NCBI GenBank assembly: GCA_029561455.1
Contig: JAKQIY010000077.1
Span: 1 to 45,923 of the forward strand
Direction of reading: 5' to 3'
Source of the DNA: a bacterium
GTDB taxonomy: Bacteria > Zhuqueibacterota > Zhuqueibacteria > Residuimicrobiales > Krinioviventaceae
DNA: 45,923 nucleotides
Shown here: one piece after another, positions 7,802 to 17,053 of the stretch
Position numbering within the stretch: the stretch's first letter is position 1
Layout: the number at the start of each line of letters is the position of its first letter
Translations under genes and position numbers: made by a program
Notes under the pieces: generated by a model
Seen by the model: only the letters and a program-made list of their open reading frames with translations
Told to the model about the DNA's origin: nothing
The model's database searches: none

Positions 7802-10288
7802 CTAATTTTCAATTATTTCAGTTTTTGGGGACTCGTCGGTTTCCAGGTTCTGTTCATCCCTGGTAACTTCAATAAACTCGAGTCCGTCGCCTTTCTTTTT
7901 CACCCGAATAAAACTGCCGTCCGTAAAATTGCCTTTGAGTAATTTCTCAGCAATGGGGTCTTCGACCAGTTTTTGAATGGTACGCTTTAAGGGACGGGCG
8001 CCATATATCGGATCAAAAGCATGTTCCGCCATATATTCCTTGGCGCCTTTGGTCAGTTCTATGCTGATATTCCGGGTGGCTACTTTTTTCAGCATTTCAT
8101 CGATGACTATATCAATAATTTGCAACATATCATTCTGGCTGAGCTGCCGGAAGACCACCAACTCATCGACGCGGTTGATAAACTCCGGATTGAATAATTG
8201 CTTAACCTGTTCCAGGATCCGATCCTTCATGTTTTCGTAATTCGATTCATCATCGGACTTGGCAAAGCCATAGCCGCCGCCTTTGGTTACCTGACGTGCG
8301 CCGATATTGCTGGTCATGATCAGAACGGTATTTTTAAAATCAATTTTCCGGCCCAATCCATCTGTAAGGTGGCCTTCATCGAGAATTTGTAACAAAATAT
8401 TAAAAACATCGGGATGCGCTTTTTCAATTTCATCGAACAGGATTACGGAATAAGGATGCCGCCGCACCCGTTCGGTCAACTGACCGCCTTCTTCAAAGCC
8501 AACATATCCCGGAGGGGCGCCGGTTAAACGCGAAACGGCAAACTTTTCCATAAATTCGGACATATCGATACGGATCAGCGCATCTTCACTTTCGAACAGG
8601 TATTTGGCCACTTCTTTGGCAACATAGGTTTTCCCTACGCCGGTAGGCCCTAAAAATATAAAAGAGCCGATTGGTTTGTTGGGATCTTTTAAACCGGCCC
8701 GGGTACGCTGAATAGCTTTGCTGATTATTTCTATGACTTTTTCCTGGCCGATGATCCGTTTCTTTAATTCTTCCGGCATTCGCAATAACTTTTCCGATTC
8801 CGATTGCGCCACGCGCGACACGGGTATTCCCGTCATCATCGAAACAACATCGGACACATCCTGCAACGATACGTTGGCAAAAGTGTCGTCCTGCTCTTCG
8901 TTCCAGCGTTGTTTGGTACGTTCCAGTTCTTCCAGCAGGGATTTCTCGCGATCACGCAATATGGCGGCTTTTTCAAAATTCTGCGTACGGACCACCGTTT
9001 CTTTATCCTGCCTCACTTTTTTAATTCTTTCTTCCAGGTCGGTGATCTCTTTGGGAACTACGATATTGGCCAAATGCACCCGCGCGCCGGTTTCATCCAT
9101 AACATCTATAGCTTTATCCGGCTGAAAGCGGTCGGCAATATACCGGTCGGAAAGAAAGACTATATCGCGGATGATATCATCGGCAAAGCGAACATGGTGA
9201 TGCGATTCGTAACGGCTTTTCAACCCTTGCATGATTTCCATGGTTTCGTCAAGACTGGGAGGATCGACCATTACTTTCTGGAAGCGCCGTTCCAGGGCGC
9301 CGTCTTTTTCAATAAACTGACGGTATTCATCCAGGGTCGTTGCGCCGATACATTGCAGTTCACCGCGCGATAACGCCGGCTTGAACATGTTGGAAGCATC
9401 CAGCGACCCGGAAGCGCCGCCGGCGCCGACTATGGTATGTAATTCGTCTATGAATAATATAATATCCTTGGTTTTAGCCAGTTCATTCATGATCGCTTTC
9501 ATGCGTTCTTCAAATTGGCCACGATATTTGGTGCCGGCAACTATAGAACCCAGATCCAGGGTAACCACGCGCTTGTTATGTAATATACGCGGCACTTTCT
9601 TTTCTACAATCCGCAGCGCCAGGCCTTCGGCAATGGCGGTTTTACCAACGCCGGGTTCGCCAATGAGCACGGGATTGTTCTTTTTGCGGCGGCTCAGGAT
9701 TTGCGCTACACGCTGTATTTCATTTTCCCGGCCGATGATAGGATCCAGCTCGTTTTTTCGCGCCAGTTCCGTCAAATCACGCCCGAAATGATCCAGCGCC
9801 GGGGTTTGCGACTTGGACTGGGGGGATTCGGTTTCGGGTTGGGGATTGGGAGTTCCTTGCATAACTCTTTCTAATTCCTCCGTTGCGTTTTCATAGGTAA
9901 CACCAAAACTCTTTAATATTTGCGCGGCCAGGCCTTCTTTTTCCTTGACCAGCGCCAGTAATAAATGTTCGGTACCGATAATATCGGACTTGTGATGATC
10001 CGCTTCAATATAAGCGCTTTTTAAAATTTTTTCCGCACGTTTGGTAAAAGGAATGTTGCCGATGGTCATGGTATCCCCGGAAGCTCTGCCGGCGTCTTCA
10101 ATCGCGCTTTTGATCTCTTCCAGGTCGCATCCCAGGGCCATTAATATTTCAATCGCAATTCCTTCTCCCTCGCGGATGATTCCTAATAATAAATGTTCCG
10201 TACCAATATAATCATGTCCAAGTCGTAACGCCTCGTCACGGGCAAATTGTATGACCATTTGTACACGACTTGAAAAATTATTCTTCAT
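7802..10288 (-). CDS. clpC: ATP-dependent protease ATP-binding subunit ClpC
   Basis: An 828-residue AAA+ unfoldase that feeds proteins to ClpP and is typically active under heat or protein stress. Order: double Clp N-domain (1-145) with two 'IGTEHLLL' repeats; first AAA+ module with Walker A GEPGVGKT (210-217) and Walker B LFIDE (278-282); UVR-type middle domain (about 425-460), which marks ClpC rather than ClpB; second AAA+ module with GPTGVGKT (547-554); and a short acidic tail. I start at the ATG at 10288, which has GGGAG 6 bases upstream; an upstream in-frame ATG at 10324 would add an unrelated 12-residue leader. No mcsA, mcsB or ctsR gene adjoins it, so the regulator is not evident. Confidence 0.95.
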   Translation of the reverse strand: MKNNFSSRVQMVIQFARDEALRLGHDYIGTEHLLLGIIREGEGIAIEILMALGCDLEEIKSAIEDAGRASGDTMTIGNIPFTKRAEKILKSAYIEADHHKSDIIGTEHLLLALVKEKEGLAAQILKSFGVTYENATEELERVMQGTPNPQPETESPQSKSQTPALDHFGRDLTELARKNELDPIIGRENEIQRVAQILSRRKKNNPVLIGEPGVGKTAIAEGLALRIVEKKVPRILHNKRVVTLDLGSIVAGTKYRGQFEERMKAIMNELAKTKDIILFIDELHTIVGAGGASGSLDASNMFKPALSRGELQCIGATTLDEYRQFIEKDGALERRFQKVMVDPPSLDETMEIMQGLKSRYESHHHVRFADDIIRDIVFLSDRYIADRFQPDKAIDVMDETGARVHLANIVVPKEITDLEERIKKVRQDKETVVRTQNFEKAAILRDREKSLLEELERTKQRWNEEQDDTFANVSLQDVSDVVSMMTGIPVSRVAQSESEKLLRMPEELKKRIIGQEKVIEIISKAIQRTRAGLKDPNKPIGSFIFLGPTGVGKTYVAKEVAKYLFESEDALIRIDMSEFMEKFAVSRLTGAPPGYVGFEEGGQLTERVRRHPYSVILFDEIEKAHPDVFNILLQILDEGHLTDGLGRKIDFKNTVLIMTSNIGARQVTKGGGYGFAKSDDESNYENMKDRILEQVKQLFNPEFINRVDELVVFRQLSQNDMLQIIDIVIDEMLKKVATRNISIELTKGAKEYMAEHAFDPIYGARPLKRTIQKLVEDPIAEKLLKGNFTDGSFIRVKKKGDGLEFIEVTRDEQNLETDESPKTEIIEN

Positions 10289-10613
10289 ATCATCTCCCAC
10301 ACTACAGGCATAACAGGATGTCACTCATTATTGTTAATGCCTGTTTTCCATTTCCTTTCGTTTCATAACAAGATAACATCACCAGCTAGTGTAAAGATTC
10401 CTGATTTTTCTGTTACCTAGTATCTGATTTAGAATTGCTTAATATAAAAAAATGACAACTAGTAATACAAGTGTTTTATTTATGTGACATTTATAAGACA
10501 AACCACAAACGTGCAAAGCGATAACTGATTATAAATTATGTAATTGCCCGCTTGTTCACATATCTGAAAAACTGTACAAATAATTAAAGACAATTATTAT
10601 GCCAAACTAAGAG
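10289..10613. other. intergenic region upstream of clpC
   Basis: 325 bp without a gene, AT-rich, between the clpC start and the lolD stop. It should contain the clpC promoter, but I see no convincing heat-shock or CtsR-type operator and no T-rich hairpin after lolD. Confidence 0.5.
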
Positions 10614-11297
10614 CTAGTCCAGTTTATTATTAATTTTACCATCGTACAATTCTATTATACGATCCGCCCGTTCGGCAAGTTCAATATTATGGGTAACAAT
10701 GATCAGCGTTTGGTGCAGCGTGCGGCTTAAAGTCCAGAGCAGGTCGTGCAGGGAAGCGGCGGTTTTGGGGTCCAGGTTGCCCGATGGTTCATCCGCCAAT
10801 AATAGCCTGGGTTCATTGCATAGCGCCCGCGCTACAGCAACGCGCTGCAATTCGCCTCCCGATAGTTCGGCAGGTCTGTGTTTGGCCCGGTGTTGCAAGC
10901 CGATATGTTCCAGCAGGGTCATGGCGCTTTTTTCCAACCCGGTGGTACTTTTTCGCGCGATCATACCCGGCAGCATAATATTTTCCAGGGCGGTAAATTC
11001 CGGCAGTAAATGGTGCGCCTGGTAAACAAATCCTATTGTGCGGTTACGGATTTGCGCCAGCTTTTGATCGTTATATTTATAGATATTCATGCCGTCAATT
11101 TCAACAACGCCTTCGGTAGGTTTATCAAGCGCGCCGATGACATGCAGCAGGGTACTCTTGCCCACGCCAGACGGCCCAATTACGGCAACGATTTCCCCCT
11201 CCGCAATCTCCAGGTCGATACCTTTGAGCACATCAACCTGCGCCGGAGTGCCAATACTATAACTTTTCTTTAAATTTGTGGTTTTTAATACACTCAC
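10614..11297 (-). CDS. lolD: LolD-like ABC transporter ATPase (lipoprotein release)
   Basis: 227-residue ATPase of the LolD/MacB subfamily. Walker A GPSGVGKST (41-49), signature LSGGE (145-149), Walker B LLLADEP (165-171), and the H-loop histidine in IIVTHN are all present. With the permease 21 bp upstream it should form the inner-membrane complex that releases lipoproteins toward the outer membrane, which fits a bacterium with predicted outer-membrane lipoproteins and barrels. It is the last gene of the prfB-alr-lysS-lolC-lolD run. The exact substrate is inferred from the family and the partner. Confidence 0.88.
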   Translation of the reverse strand: MSVLKTTNLKKSYSIGTPAQVDVLKGIDLEIAEGEIVAVIGPSGVGKSTLLHVIGALDKPTEGVVEIDGMNIYKYNDQKLAQIRNRTIGFVYQAHHLLPEFTALENIMLPGMIARKSTTGLEKSAMTLLEHIGLQHRAKHRPAELSGGELQRVAVARALCNEPRLLLADEPSGNLDPKTAASLHDLLWTLSRTLHQTLIIVTHNIELAERADRIIELYDGKINNKLD

Positions 11298-11318
11298 CTG
11301 TTTATCCCGAATTTTATA

Positions 11319-12569
11319 TTATTCATACCGGATCGATTCAACCGGGTCGAGTTTGGCGGCTTTAACTGCCGGGTATACGGCGGCGATAAAGGTAATCAGC
11401 ACAGAGGCTACGGAAATCATTATAAAATCCTGCCATTTCATCAGCACCGGCAACCAGTCGATAATATAAACATCACCCGGTAAAGCAAAAAATTTATAAT
11501 GTAGCTGCGCCCAGCATAACAGGTAACCGACCAGGCAACCTAAAAGGGTTCCGGCAATGCCAACAAACAAGCCTTCAAAGGTAAAGATCTTGCGGATGCT
11601 GACCGAGGTTGCGCCCATGGATTTTAAAATACCAATGTCTTTGGTTTTTTCCATTGTCACCATGATCATGGTGCTGACAATATTAAAAGCGGCGACCATG
11701 ATGATCAGGCATAACACGATAAAAGCGGCCCAGCGTTCCAGCTTCATCCAGGTAAACAGGGTGTGATTGAGATCGAACCAGGTTTCTGCGGTATAGGGAA
11801 AGCCCAGTTTGGCGCGAATGGTATCGGCAATAGCTTCGGAACGTTCATAATCATCCAGCACCAGTTCGATACCCGATATTTTGTTGCCCATCTGGAACAA
11901 CTTTTGCGCGGATTCGATAGAGATAAATGCCATGTTGGCGTCGATATCAAACAGACCGCTTTCAAAATACCCGGCCACGCGGAAAGGACGCATGTTGGGA
12001 ATATCCATAAAATTGCGGACGCCGACAAAACTGGCCAGTGTCACCCGGTCGCCAACGGTAACCATCAGGCGGTCGGCCAGGCTAAAGCCCAATACAATAC
12101 CCGGATAGGATTTACCGTCAACTTCTTCCTCCGGGGGATCGACCATGCCCAGGTTCAGTTCACCGAAGACAATTTTATCCAGTATTGTGGAGACATGCAC
12201 GGCGGTTTCCGGTTCGATACCGCGCACCATTATCCCTGCGGTCTGTTCTTTGGAAAGGATCAGGCCCTGGTTATCGATATATGGCGATGTGGCTTTAATA
12301 TGCGGCACGGTTTTAAGCAGTTCCAGCACCGCGCTCTGGGTTTCCATCCCTTTGTGGTGAAAAGAGCGCACTTTGATATGGGAATTGATGCCAATAAAGC
12401 GCGACCGCACTTCGGATTCAAAGCCGTTCATCACCGACAGCACAATGATCAGCGCCGCCACGCCAATGGTCACCCCGGCGACGGAGATAAAAGTAATAAT
12501 GGAAATAAAGCCCACCCGCCGTTTGGATTTCAAATAGCGCAGGGCGACAAACAATTCAAAAGGCATCAT
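11319..12569 (-). CDS. lolC: LolC/LolE-like ABC transporter permease (FtsX/MacB fold)
   Basis: 416 residues. It starts 'FELFVALRYLKSKRRVGFIS', the conserved opening of lipoprotein-releasing permeases; one membrane helix follows (about 20-48), then a large periplasmic MacB-like domain (about 50-265), and three C-terminal helices (about 273-300, 318-350, 370-400) with the FtsX coupling motif 'GILKSMGATSVSIRKIF'. The protein ends 'KLDPVESIRYE', typical of LolC/E. Its ATG overlaps the lysS stop by 4 bp (ATGA), so translation is coupled. One permease gene suggests a homodimer (LolF-type) rather than separate LolC and LolE. Confidence 0.88.
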   Translation of the reverse strand: MMPFELFVALRYLKSKRRVGFISIITFISVAGVTIGVAALIIVLSVMNGFESEVRSRFIGINSHIKVRSFHHKGMETQSAVLELLKTVPHIKATSPYIDNQGLILSKEQTAGIMVRGIEPETAVHVSTILDKIVFGELNLGMVDPPEEEVDGKSYPGIVLGFSLADRLMVTVGDRVTLASFVGVRNFMDIPNMRPFRVAGYFESGLFDIDANMAFISIESAQKLFQMGNKISGIELVLDDYERSEAIADTIRAKLGFPYTAETWFDLNHTLFTWMKLERWAAFIVLCLIIMVAAFNIVSTMIMVTMEKTKDIGILKSMGATSVSIRKIFTFEGLFVGIAGTLLGCLVGYLLCWAQLHYKFFALPGDVYIIDWLPVLMKWQDFIMISVASVLITFIAAVYPAVKAAKLDPVESIRYE

Positions 12570-14074
12570 TTAATTTCCGGCCTCATGGTTGGGAACAGGA
12601 TGACATCACGAATTGACGGCGAATCGGTGAGCAGCATGATGAGACGATCTATGCCCATACCCAGACCGGCGGTCGGCGGCATGCCATATTCCAGGGCGCG
12701 CAGAAAATCTTCATCCAGCATTTGCGCTTCATCGTCGCCGGCGTCTTTGAGGGCCATTTGGCTTTCAAAGCGTTCGCGCTGATCGATAGGATCGTTCAGT
12801 TCCGAAAAAGAGTTACCGATCTCGCGCCCGGCGATGAACGGCTCAAACCGCTCCACCAGTTTGGGATCGTTACGATGCCGTTTGGCCAACGGCGAAAGTT
12901 CCACCGGGTAATCGATAATAAAAGTGGGTTGGATCAGGAATTCCTCTACTTTTTCACCGAATATCGCGTCGAGAATTTTACCGCTGCCCCAAAAACTTTC
13001 AATTTCAATGTGCAGGCGTTTGGCTACTTCTTTCAACTCTTCAGTGCTTTTGCCATACAGATCCAGCCCGGTGTGCTGTTTGATGGCGTCGAACAGGGTA
13101 ATGCGCTTCCAGGGCGGGGTCAGGTCGATCTCCTGTCCCTGGTATGTGATTTTCAAAGTGCCGAGAGCTTTTTGGGCGATGGTGGTCACCATATCTTCGA
13201 CCAGATCCATCATATAATAATAATCTTTATAGGCAACATACAGTTCCATCATAGTAAATTCAGGATTATGGGTGCGGTCGATGCCCTCGTTGCGAAAGTC
13301 CTTGCTGATCTCGTACACGCCGTCGTAGCCGCCAACGATGAGGCGTTTTAAATACAACTCATCGGCAATGCGCATATACAGCTTCATGTTCAGGGCATTG
13401 TGATGCGTGGTAAAGGGCCGCGCGGTGGCGCCACCATAAATGGGCTGCAACACCGGGGTTTCCACTTCCAGAAAGCCTTTTTCATCCAGGTATTGTCGTA
13501 TACCGGAAATGATTTTGGCGCGTTTTACAAACACATCGCTGACATTGCGGTTCACCACCAGGTCGACATAGCGCTGCCGGTAACGCGCTTCGGTATCGGC
13601 AAAGGCATCGTAGGTGATGATCTTGCCGTCCTCTTCTTTTTCCTTGACGATGGGCAGGGGACGTATATTTTTAGTCAACAATTCCAGCACAGATACATGA
13701 ATGGTAATTTCCCCGGTATGGGTCTTGACAACTTTGCCCTGCACGCCGATGATATCGCCAATATCCAGCAGTTTAAACACTTCATAACTCGCTTCGCCAA
13801 CATCGTCGAGCCGCACATAAATCTGAATCCGCCCGCTGCTGTCCATAACATTGGCGAATGCGGCTTTGCCCATACGCCGCAGGGACATAATACGACCGGC
13901 TAACGAAACCTGCTGGTTTTCGTATTCGGCATAATGCTGAATGATATCTTGCGCAAAATGTTCCCTAGCAAAACTATAGGTAAACGGGTTGACGTTCTTT
14001 TCTTTGAGCTGCGCCAGCTTTTCCAGGCGCACTTGCATTAACTGGTTTATATCGTGTAACTGTTCTTCGCTCAT
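12566..14074 (-). CDS. lysS: lysyl-tRNA synthetase, class II
   Basis: 502 residues, normal for bacterial class II LysRS, which charges tRNA-Lys. An N-terminal OB-fold anticodon-binding domain (about 55-160) precedes the catalytic domain, with motif 2 around FRNEGIDRTHNPEFTMMELY (about 260-279) and motif 3 GLGMGIDRLIML (about 470-481). A GGAG ribosome binding site precedes the ATG. It sits between alr (80 bp upstream) and lolC (4-bp overlap). The linkage lysS-lolC-lolD recurs in many bacteria. Confidence 0.97.
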   Translation of the reverse strand: MSEEQLHDINQLMQVRLEKLAQLKEKNVNPFTYSFAREHFAQDIIQHYAEYENQQVSLAGRIMSLRRMGKAAFANVMDSSGRIQIYVRLDDVGEASYEVFKLLDIGDIIGVQGKVVKTHTGEITIHVSVLELLTKNIRPLPIVKEKEEDGKIITYDAFADTEARYRQRYVDLVVNRNVSDVFVKRAKIISGIRQYLDEKGFLEVETPVLQPIYGGATARPFTTHHNALNMKLYMRIADELYLKRLIVGGYDGVYEISKDFRNEGIDRTHNPEFTMMELYVAYKDYYYMMDLVEDMVTTIAQKALGTLKITYQGQEIDLTPPWKRITLFDAIKQHTGLDLYGKSTEELKEVAKRLHIEIESFWGSGKILDAIFGEKVEEFLIQPTFIIDYPVELSPLAKRHRNDPKLVERFEPFIAGREIGNSFSELNDPIDQRERFESQMALKDAGDDEAQMLDEDFLRALEYGMPPTAGLGMGIDRLIMLLTDSPSIRDVILFPTMRPEIK

Positions 14075-14154
14075 GCTCTTTCTCCACAGACGCCGGGGGC
14101 GCCGGTTTTTTTAATATCAATTTTTATTTATATAAATATCAGGAAACAGGACGG

Positions 14155-15273
14155 TTATTTATCCTTGTTGACGTAAACCCTTTGCACCCGTTCCGAGATA
14201 TAACACAATACTTCATAAGGAATGGTCATACTTTTATCAGCCAGGTCAACTGCTGAAATCGTTTCATCGCCCTGTGTGCCCATCAGCATTACCTCGTCGC
14301 CGACCTGTATGTCGCGGTTGTCCAGCAAATCCACCATTACCAGGTCCATACACACCTTGCCGATGATCGGGTAGCGCTGACCGCGGATCAACACTTGTCC
14401 GTTATTGGAAAGTAGCCGGTTATAGCCATCGCCATAACCGACCGGCAGCGAGGCCACCAGGGTCTTTTTTTCGGCAATAAAAGTACGGTCATAGCTGACA
14501 CTTTCGCCACGGTCAATTTCTTTGATGTACAACACTTTGGTTTTAAACGTCATAGCCGGTATCAGGTTCAAACTTTTCGCCATGTGCGGATTGGGATAAT
14601 AGCCATAGATCAATATACCCGGTCTAACGATGTCGAAATAGGTATCCGGCAAATCAAGGATCGCGCCGCTGTTGGCGGCATGTTTCAGGGGAACAGGGAT
14701 GCCCTTTTCTTCCAGCCGGGCAATGACCTGCTTAAAGCGCTGCAATTGCAGCAGGGCAAAACTCTTATCCAGGCTATCGGAATTGGCAAAGTGGGTGTAC
14801 AGTCCCTGCACCTGGATTCCGGGGGTGTTGATAACCTTTTCCACAAATTCCGGGGCCTGCCGCCAGTTTATGCCCATGCGGTTCATGCCGGTATCGACCT
14901 TGACATGAACCACCGCCGGTTTGCCCATCCGCTTGGCGGATTGCGTCAGGTTATACAGTCCTGCTTCATCGAACACGGTCGCTTCCAGGTTATACTCCAG
15001 GTACGGATCGGTGCGGTTCAACCCGGAACTGCTGAATACCAGGATCGGCGCGTCGACGCCGGCTTTGCGCATCGCAACGCCTTCTTCACCACAGGCTACT
15101 CCCAGGTACTCCACACCGCTGCGAATTGCCTGTTTACAAATTTCCAGTGAGCCATGTCCATAGGCATTGGCTTTAACTACGGCCATTATTTTAGCGGGCT
15201 GTACCCGCTTTTTTATTTCACGGATGTTATAAGAAATGGCCGATAAATCTATTTCCGCAACGGTCGGCCTCAC
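14155..15273 (-). CDS. alr: alanine racemase
   Basis: 372-residue PLP enzyme interconverting L- and D-alanine for peptidoglycan. The PLP lysine is K34 in VVKANAYGHG, the second catalytic base is Y261 in VSYDRTF, and the conserved 'GKVCMDLVMVD' (about 305-315) closes the active site. The length is typical and no C-terminal extension is present. It lies 29 bp downstream of prfB. Confidence 0.96.
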   Translation of the reverse strand: MRPTVAEIDLSAISYNIREIKKRVQPAKIMAVVKANAYGHGSLEICKQAIRSGVEYLGVACGEEGVAMRKAGVDAPILVFSSSGLNRTDPYLEYNLEATVFDEAGLYNLTQSAKRMGKPAVVHVKVDTGMNRMGINWRQAPEFVEKVINTPGIQVQGLYTHFANSDSLDKSFALLQLQRFKQVIARLEEKGIPVPLKHAANSGAILDLPDTYFDIVRPGILIYGYYPNPHMAKSLNLIPAMTFKTKVLYIKEIDRGESVSYDRTFIAEKKTLVASLPVGYGDGYNRLLSNNGQVLIRGQRYPIIGKVCMDLVMVDLLDNRDIQVGDEVMLMGTQGDETISAVDLADKSMTIPYEVLCYISERVQRVYVNKDK

Positions 15274-15302
15274 TGTTGAACTCCAGTACTTTTTTTACTC
15301 AA

Positions 15303-16407
15303 TTACTCGTCACCTTTGGTTTGCATGAGGAATGCCTGAATAAAAGCGTCAATATCGCCATCCATCACGGCCGCGGTGTTGCTGGTTTCGTGGTCGGTGC
15401 GGTGGTCTTTGACCATGTTATAGGGATGAAACACATAGGAACGGATCTGGCTGCCCCAGCCGATATCCTGTTTTTTATTTTCCAGTTTGGCCAGTTTTTC
15501 CTTGTCTTCTTCCAGTTTTTTCTGATAGAGTTTGGAAAGCAGCATTTTCATGGCCGAATCTTTATTGCGATGCTGCGAGCGTTCGTTCTGGCATTGCACC
15601 ACAATCCCGGTGGGAATGTGGGTGATGCGAATAGCGGAACTGGTTTTGTTGACGTGTTGGCCGCCGGCGCCGCTGGCGCGATAGGTGTCGATGCGTAGGT
15701 CTTTTTCATCCACGTCGATCTCGGCGGTATTATCCACTTCAGGGTAGACAAACACTGAAGCGAACGAGGTATGGCGGCGGCTGTTGGCGTCGAACGGTGA
15801 AATGCGCACCAGGCGGTGCACGCCGGTTTCCGCTTTTAAATAGCCGTAAGCGTATTCGCCAACGACTTCGATGGAAACGCTTTTCACCCCGGCTTCATCG
15901 CCGGCCTGAAAATCGAGAACATCATATTTATAGCCCTGCCGCTCGAACCAGCGCGTGTACATACGCATCAGCATTTGCGCCCAGTCCTGCGATTCCGTGC
16001 CGCCGGCGCCGGGGTGGATGGTAACAATGGCATTTTTGGCGTCTTCGGGTTGACCCAGCATTTTACGGAATTCCAGTGCGTCGATGGCTTTTTCCAGGGT
16101 TTGCGCGTCCTTTTCCAGGTCTTTGAGCATCCCGGCGTCTTTTTCGTCTTCGGCCAGCAGAATTAATTCTTCCAGGTCGGTACAGCTTTTGTTGATCTTT
16201 TGCCAGCTATCCACCCAGCTTTTGCGCTCGCTGATCTCGCGCATTACCTGTTGGGCGGCTTCATTATCGTTCCAAAAGCCGGGAACCTGGGTTTTTTCCT
16301 GCAGGGCGTTTATTTCGCTTTGTTTAATATCGATGTCAAAGGAACCTCCGCAAAGCTTCGGTTCTCTTTTTATATTCGCGCAGGTTATATTTTAAATCTT
16401 CTATCAT
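15303..16407 (-). CDS. prfB: peptide chain release factor 2, with programmed +1 frameshift
   Basis: Release factor for UGA and UAA codons. The gene is read in two frames. The first runs from the ATG at 16407 for 23 codons (MIEDLKYNLREYKKRTEALR...) to an in-frame TGA at 16336-16338; shifting +1 at CTT-TGA-C opens the long frame ending at 15303, for about 367 residues, the usual RF2 length. The shift site has the classic parts: a Shine-Dalgarno-like GGAGG just upstream and CTTTGAC. The main frame carries the SPF tripeptide (ISPFDANS) that reads UGA/UAA and the catalytic GGQ (SGAGGQHVN). A good promoter lies at 16454-16482. Annotators that ignore the shift will start it inside, near 16244. Confidence 0.96.
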
Positions 16408-16453
16408 AAAGTTTTTCCGGATTAAAAAACAGGCTAACTGAATGCAAACATAA

Positions 16454-16482
16454 AATATACAACAACTTTGCGAAATAGTCAA
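16454..16482 (-). promoter_or_regulatory. sigma70-type promoter of prfB
   Basis: On the minus strand, TTGACT (16477-16482), 17 bp, then TATATT (16454-16459), about 45 bp before the prfB ATG. The spacing and both hexamers are near consensus; it is the likely promoter for the prfB-to-lolD run. Confidence 0.7.
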
Positions 16483-16569
16483 GGAATGAAAAAGCCAATT
16501 CTGTCATTCCGACGAGGGCAGTGAGGAGGAATCTTGTGCGCATAAAATGGCTGGGATGGGCACAGCCAT

Positions 16570-16756
16570 GGGGCTGTATCAAAAGGGATAGTACGGGAAA
16601 GTGTCGTACACCTGCGAATGTTTTTCGCTATAAATTTTTAATCTACATATTAGAATATGGCATTATTTTTATGGAATTTGCGAAAAGGCGTACTATACTT
16701 TCCCGGTACTTGTTTCCTGGAAAACTAGAACAATAAAGACCTTTTGATATAGCCCC
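16570..16756. repeat. MITE-like element with terminal inverted repeats (GGGGCTGTATCAAAAGG)
   Basis: The ends GGGGCTGTATCAAAAGG (16570-16586) and CCTTTTGATATAGCCCC (16740-16756) are inverted with one mismatch. A second inner pair (around 16589-16609 and 16690-16710, sharing GGGAAAGT/ACTTTCCC) would extend the hairpin. The same terminal sequence occurs at 32311-32326 and 32506-32521 and near 31189-31204. Confidence 0.7.
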
Positions 16757-16865
16757 TTTATTTTGCGTCCTGTGGTAAAACACCACCAAAGGCGGATCTT
16801 GGACCCGGGACGAAAATAGATTTTTACTATTATATTACTTAGTAGAAATTAAAAGATACTTAAAT

Positions 16866-17045
16866 CTAAGCACGTGTAAAAGTAATAGGTTCATCATTAT
16901 TAATTTGTTCATAATATTCTTTAATATAATTTATTTCTTCAGACATCAATTGAACATCTTTTATTCCCTTCATGACAACATCATCCTTGCTTCTATAATC
17001 CTCTATTTTTTTAAAAATCAATTCGAAGTTATATTTTGATTCCAT
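16866..17045 (-). CDS. small hypothetical protein (59 residues) coupled to the Clp-fold protease gene
   Basis: ATG at 17045, stop TAG ending at 16866. The ribosome binding site (AGAGGA) overlaps the protease stop codon, and the gap is 8 bp, so the pair is translationally coupled. The product begins MESKYNFELIFKKIEDYR and is charged and helical (IKDVQLMSEEINYIKEYYEQ); no cysteines, no signal peptide, no family I recognise. Its composition is as AT-rich as the protease gene's. Existence rests on coupling and composition; function is unknown. Confidence 0.6.
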   Translation of the reverse strand: MESKYNFELIFKKIEDYRSKDDVVMKGIKDVQLMSEEINYIKEYYEQINNDEPITFTRA

Positions 17046-17053
17046 ATTTTCCT

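Larger units (their letters stand above)
16408..16865. other. intergenic stretch with repeats between prfB and the AT-rich island
   Basis: It holds the prfB promoter, a 'GTCATTCCGACGAGG...GAGGAATCTTG' repeat remnant near 16503, the inverted-repeat element at 16570-16756, and a degraded relative of the 'GCGTCCTGGGGTTCAACCCC' hairpin near 16764-16815. No gene is seen. Confidence 0.65.

Noticed and set aside
11763-12782. 339-residue open frame on the plus strand
   Set aside because: Antisense to lolC and the end of lysS; composition (F, H, Q, G rich) is typical of a complementary-strand shadow.
14080-14120. GC-rich hairpin with T-run between alr and lysS as a terminator
   Set aside because: The T-run is on the plus strand, where no gene ends; on the minus strand it would lie inside the prfB-lolD run just before the lysS ribosome binding site.
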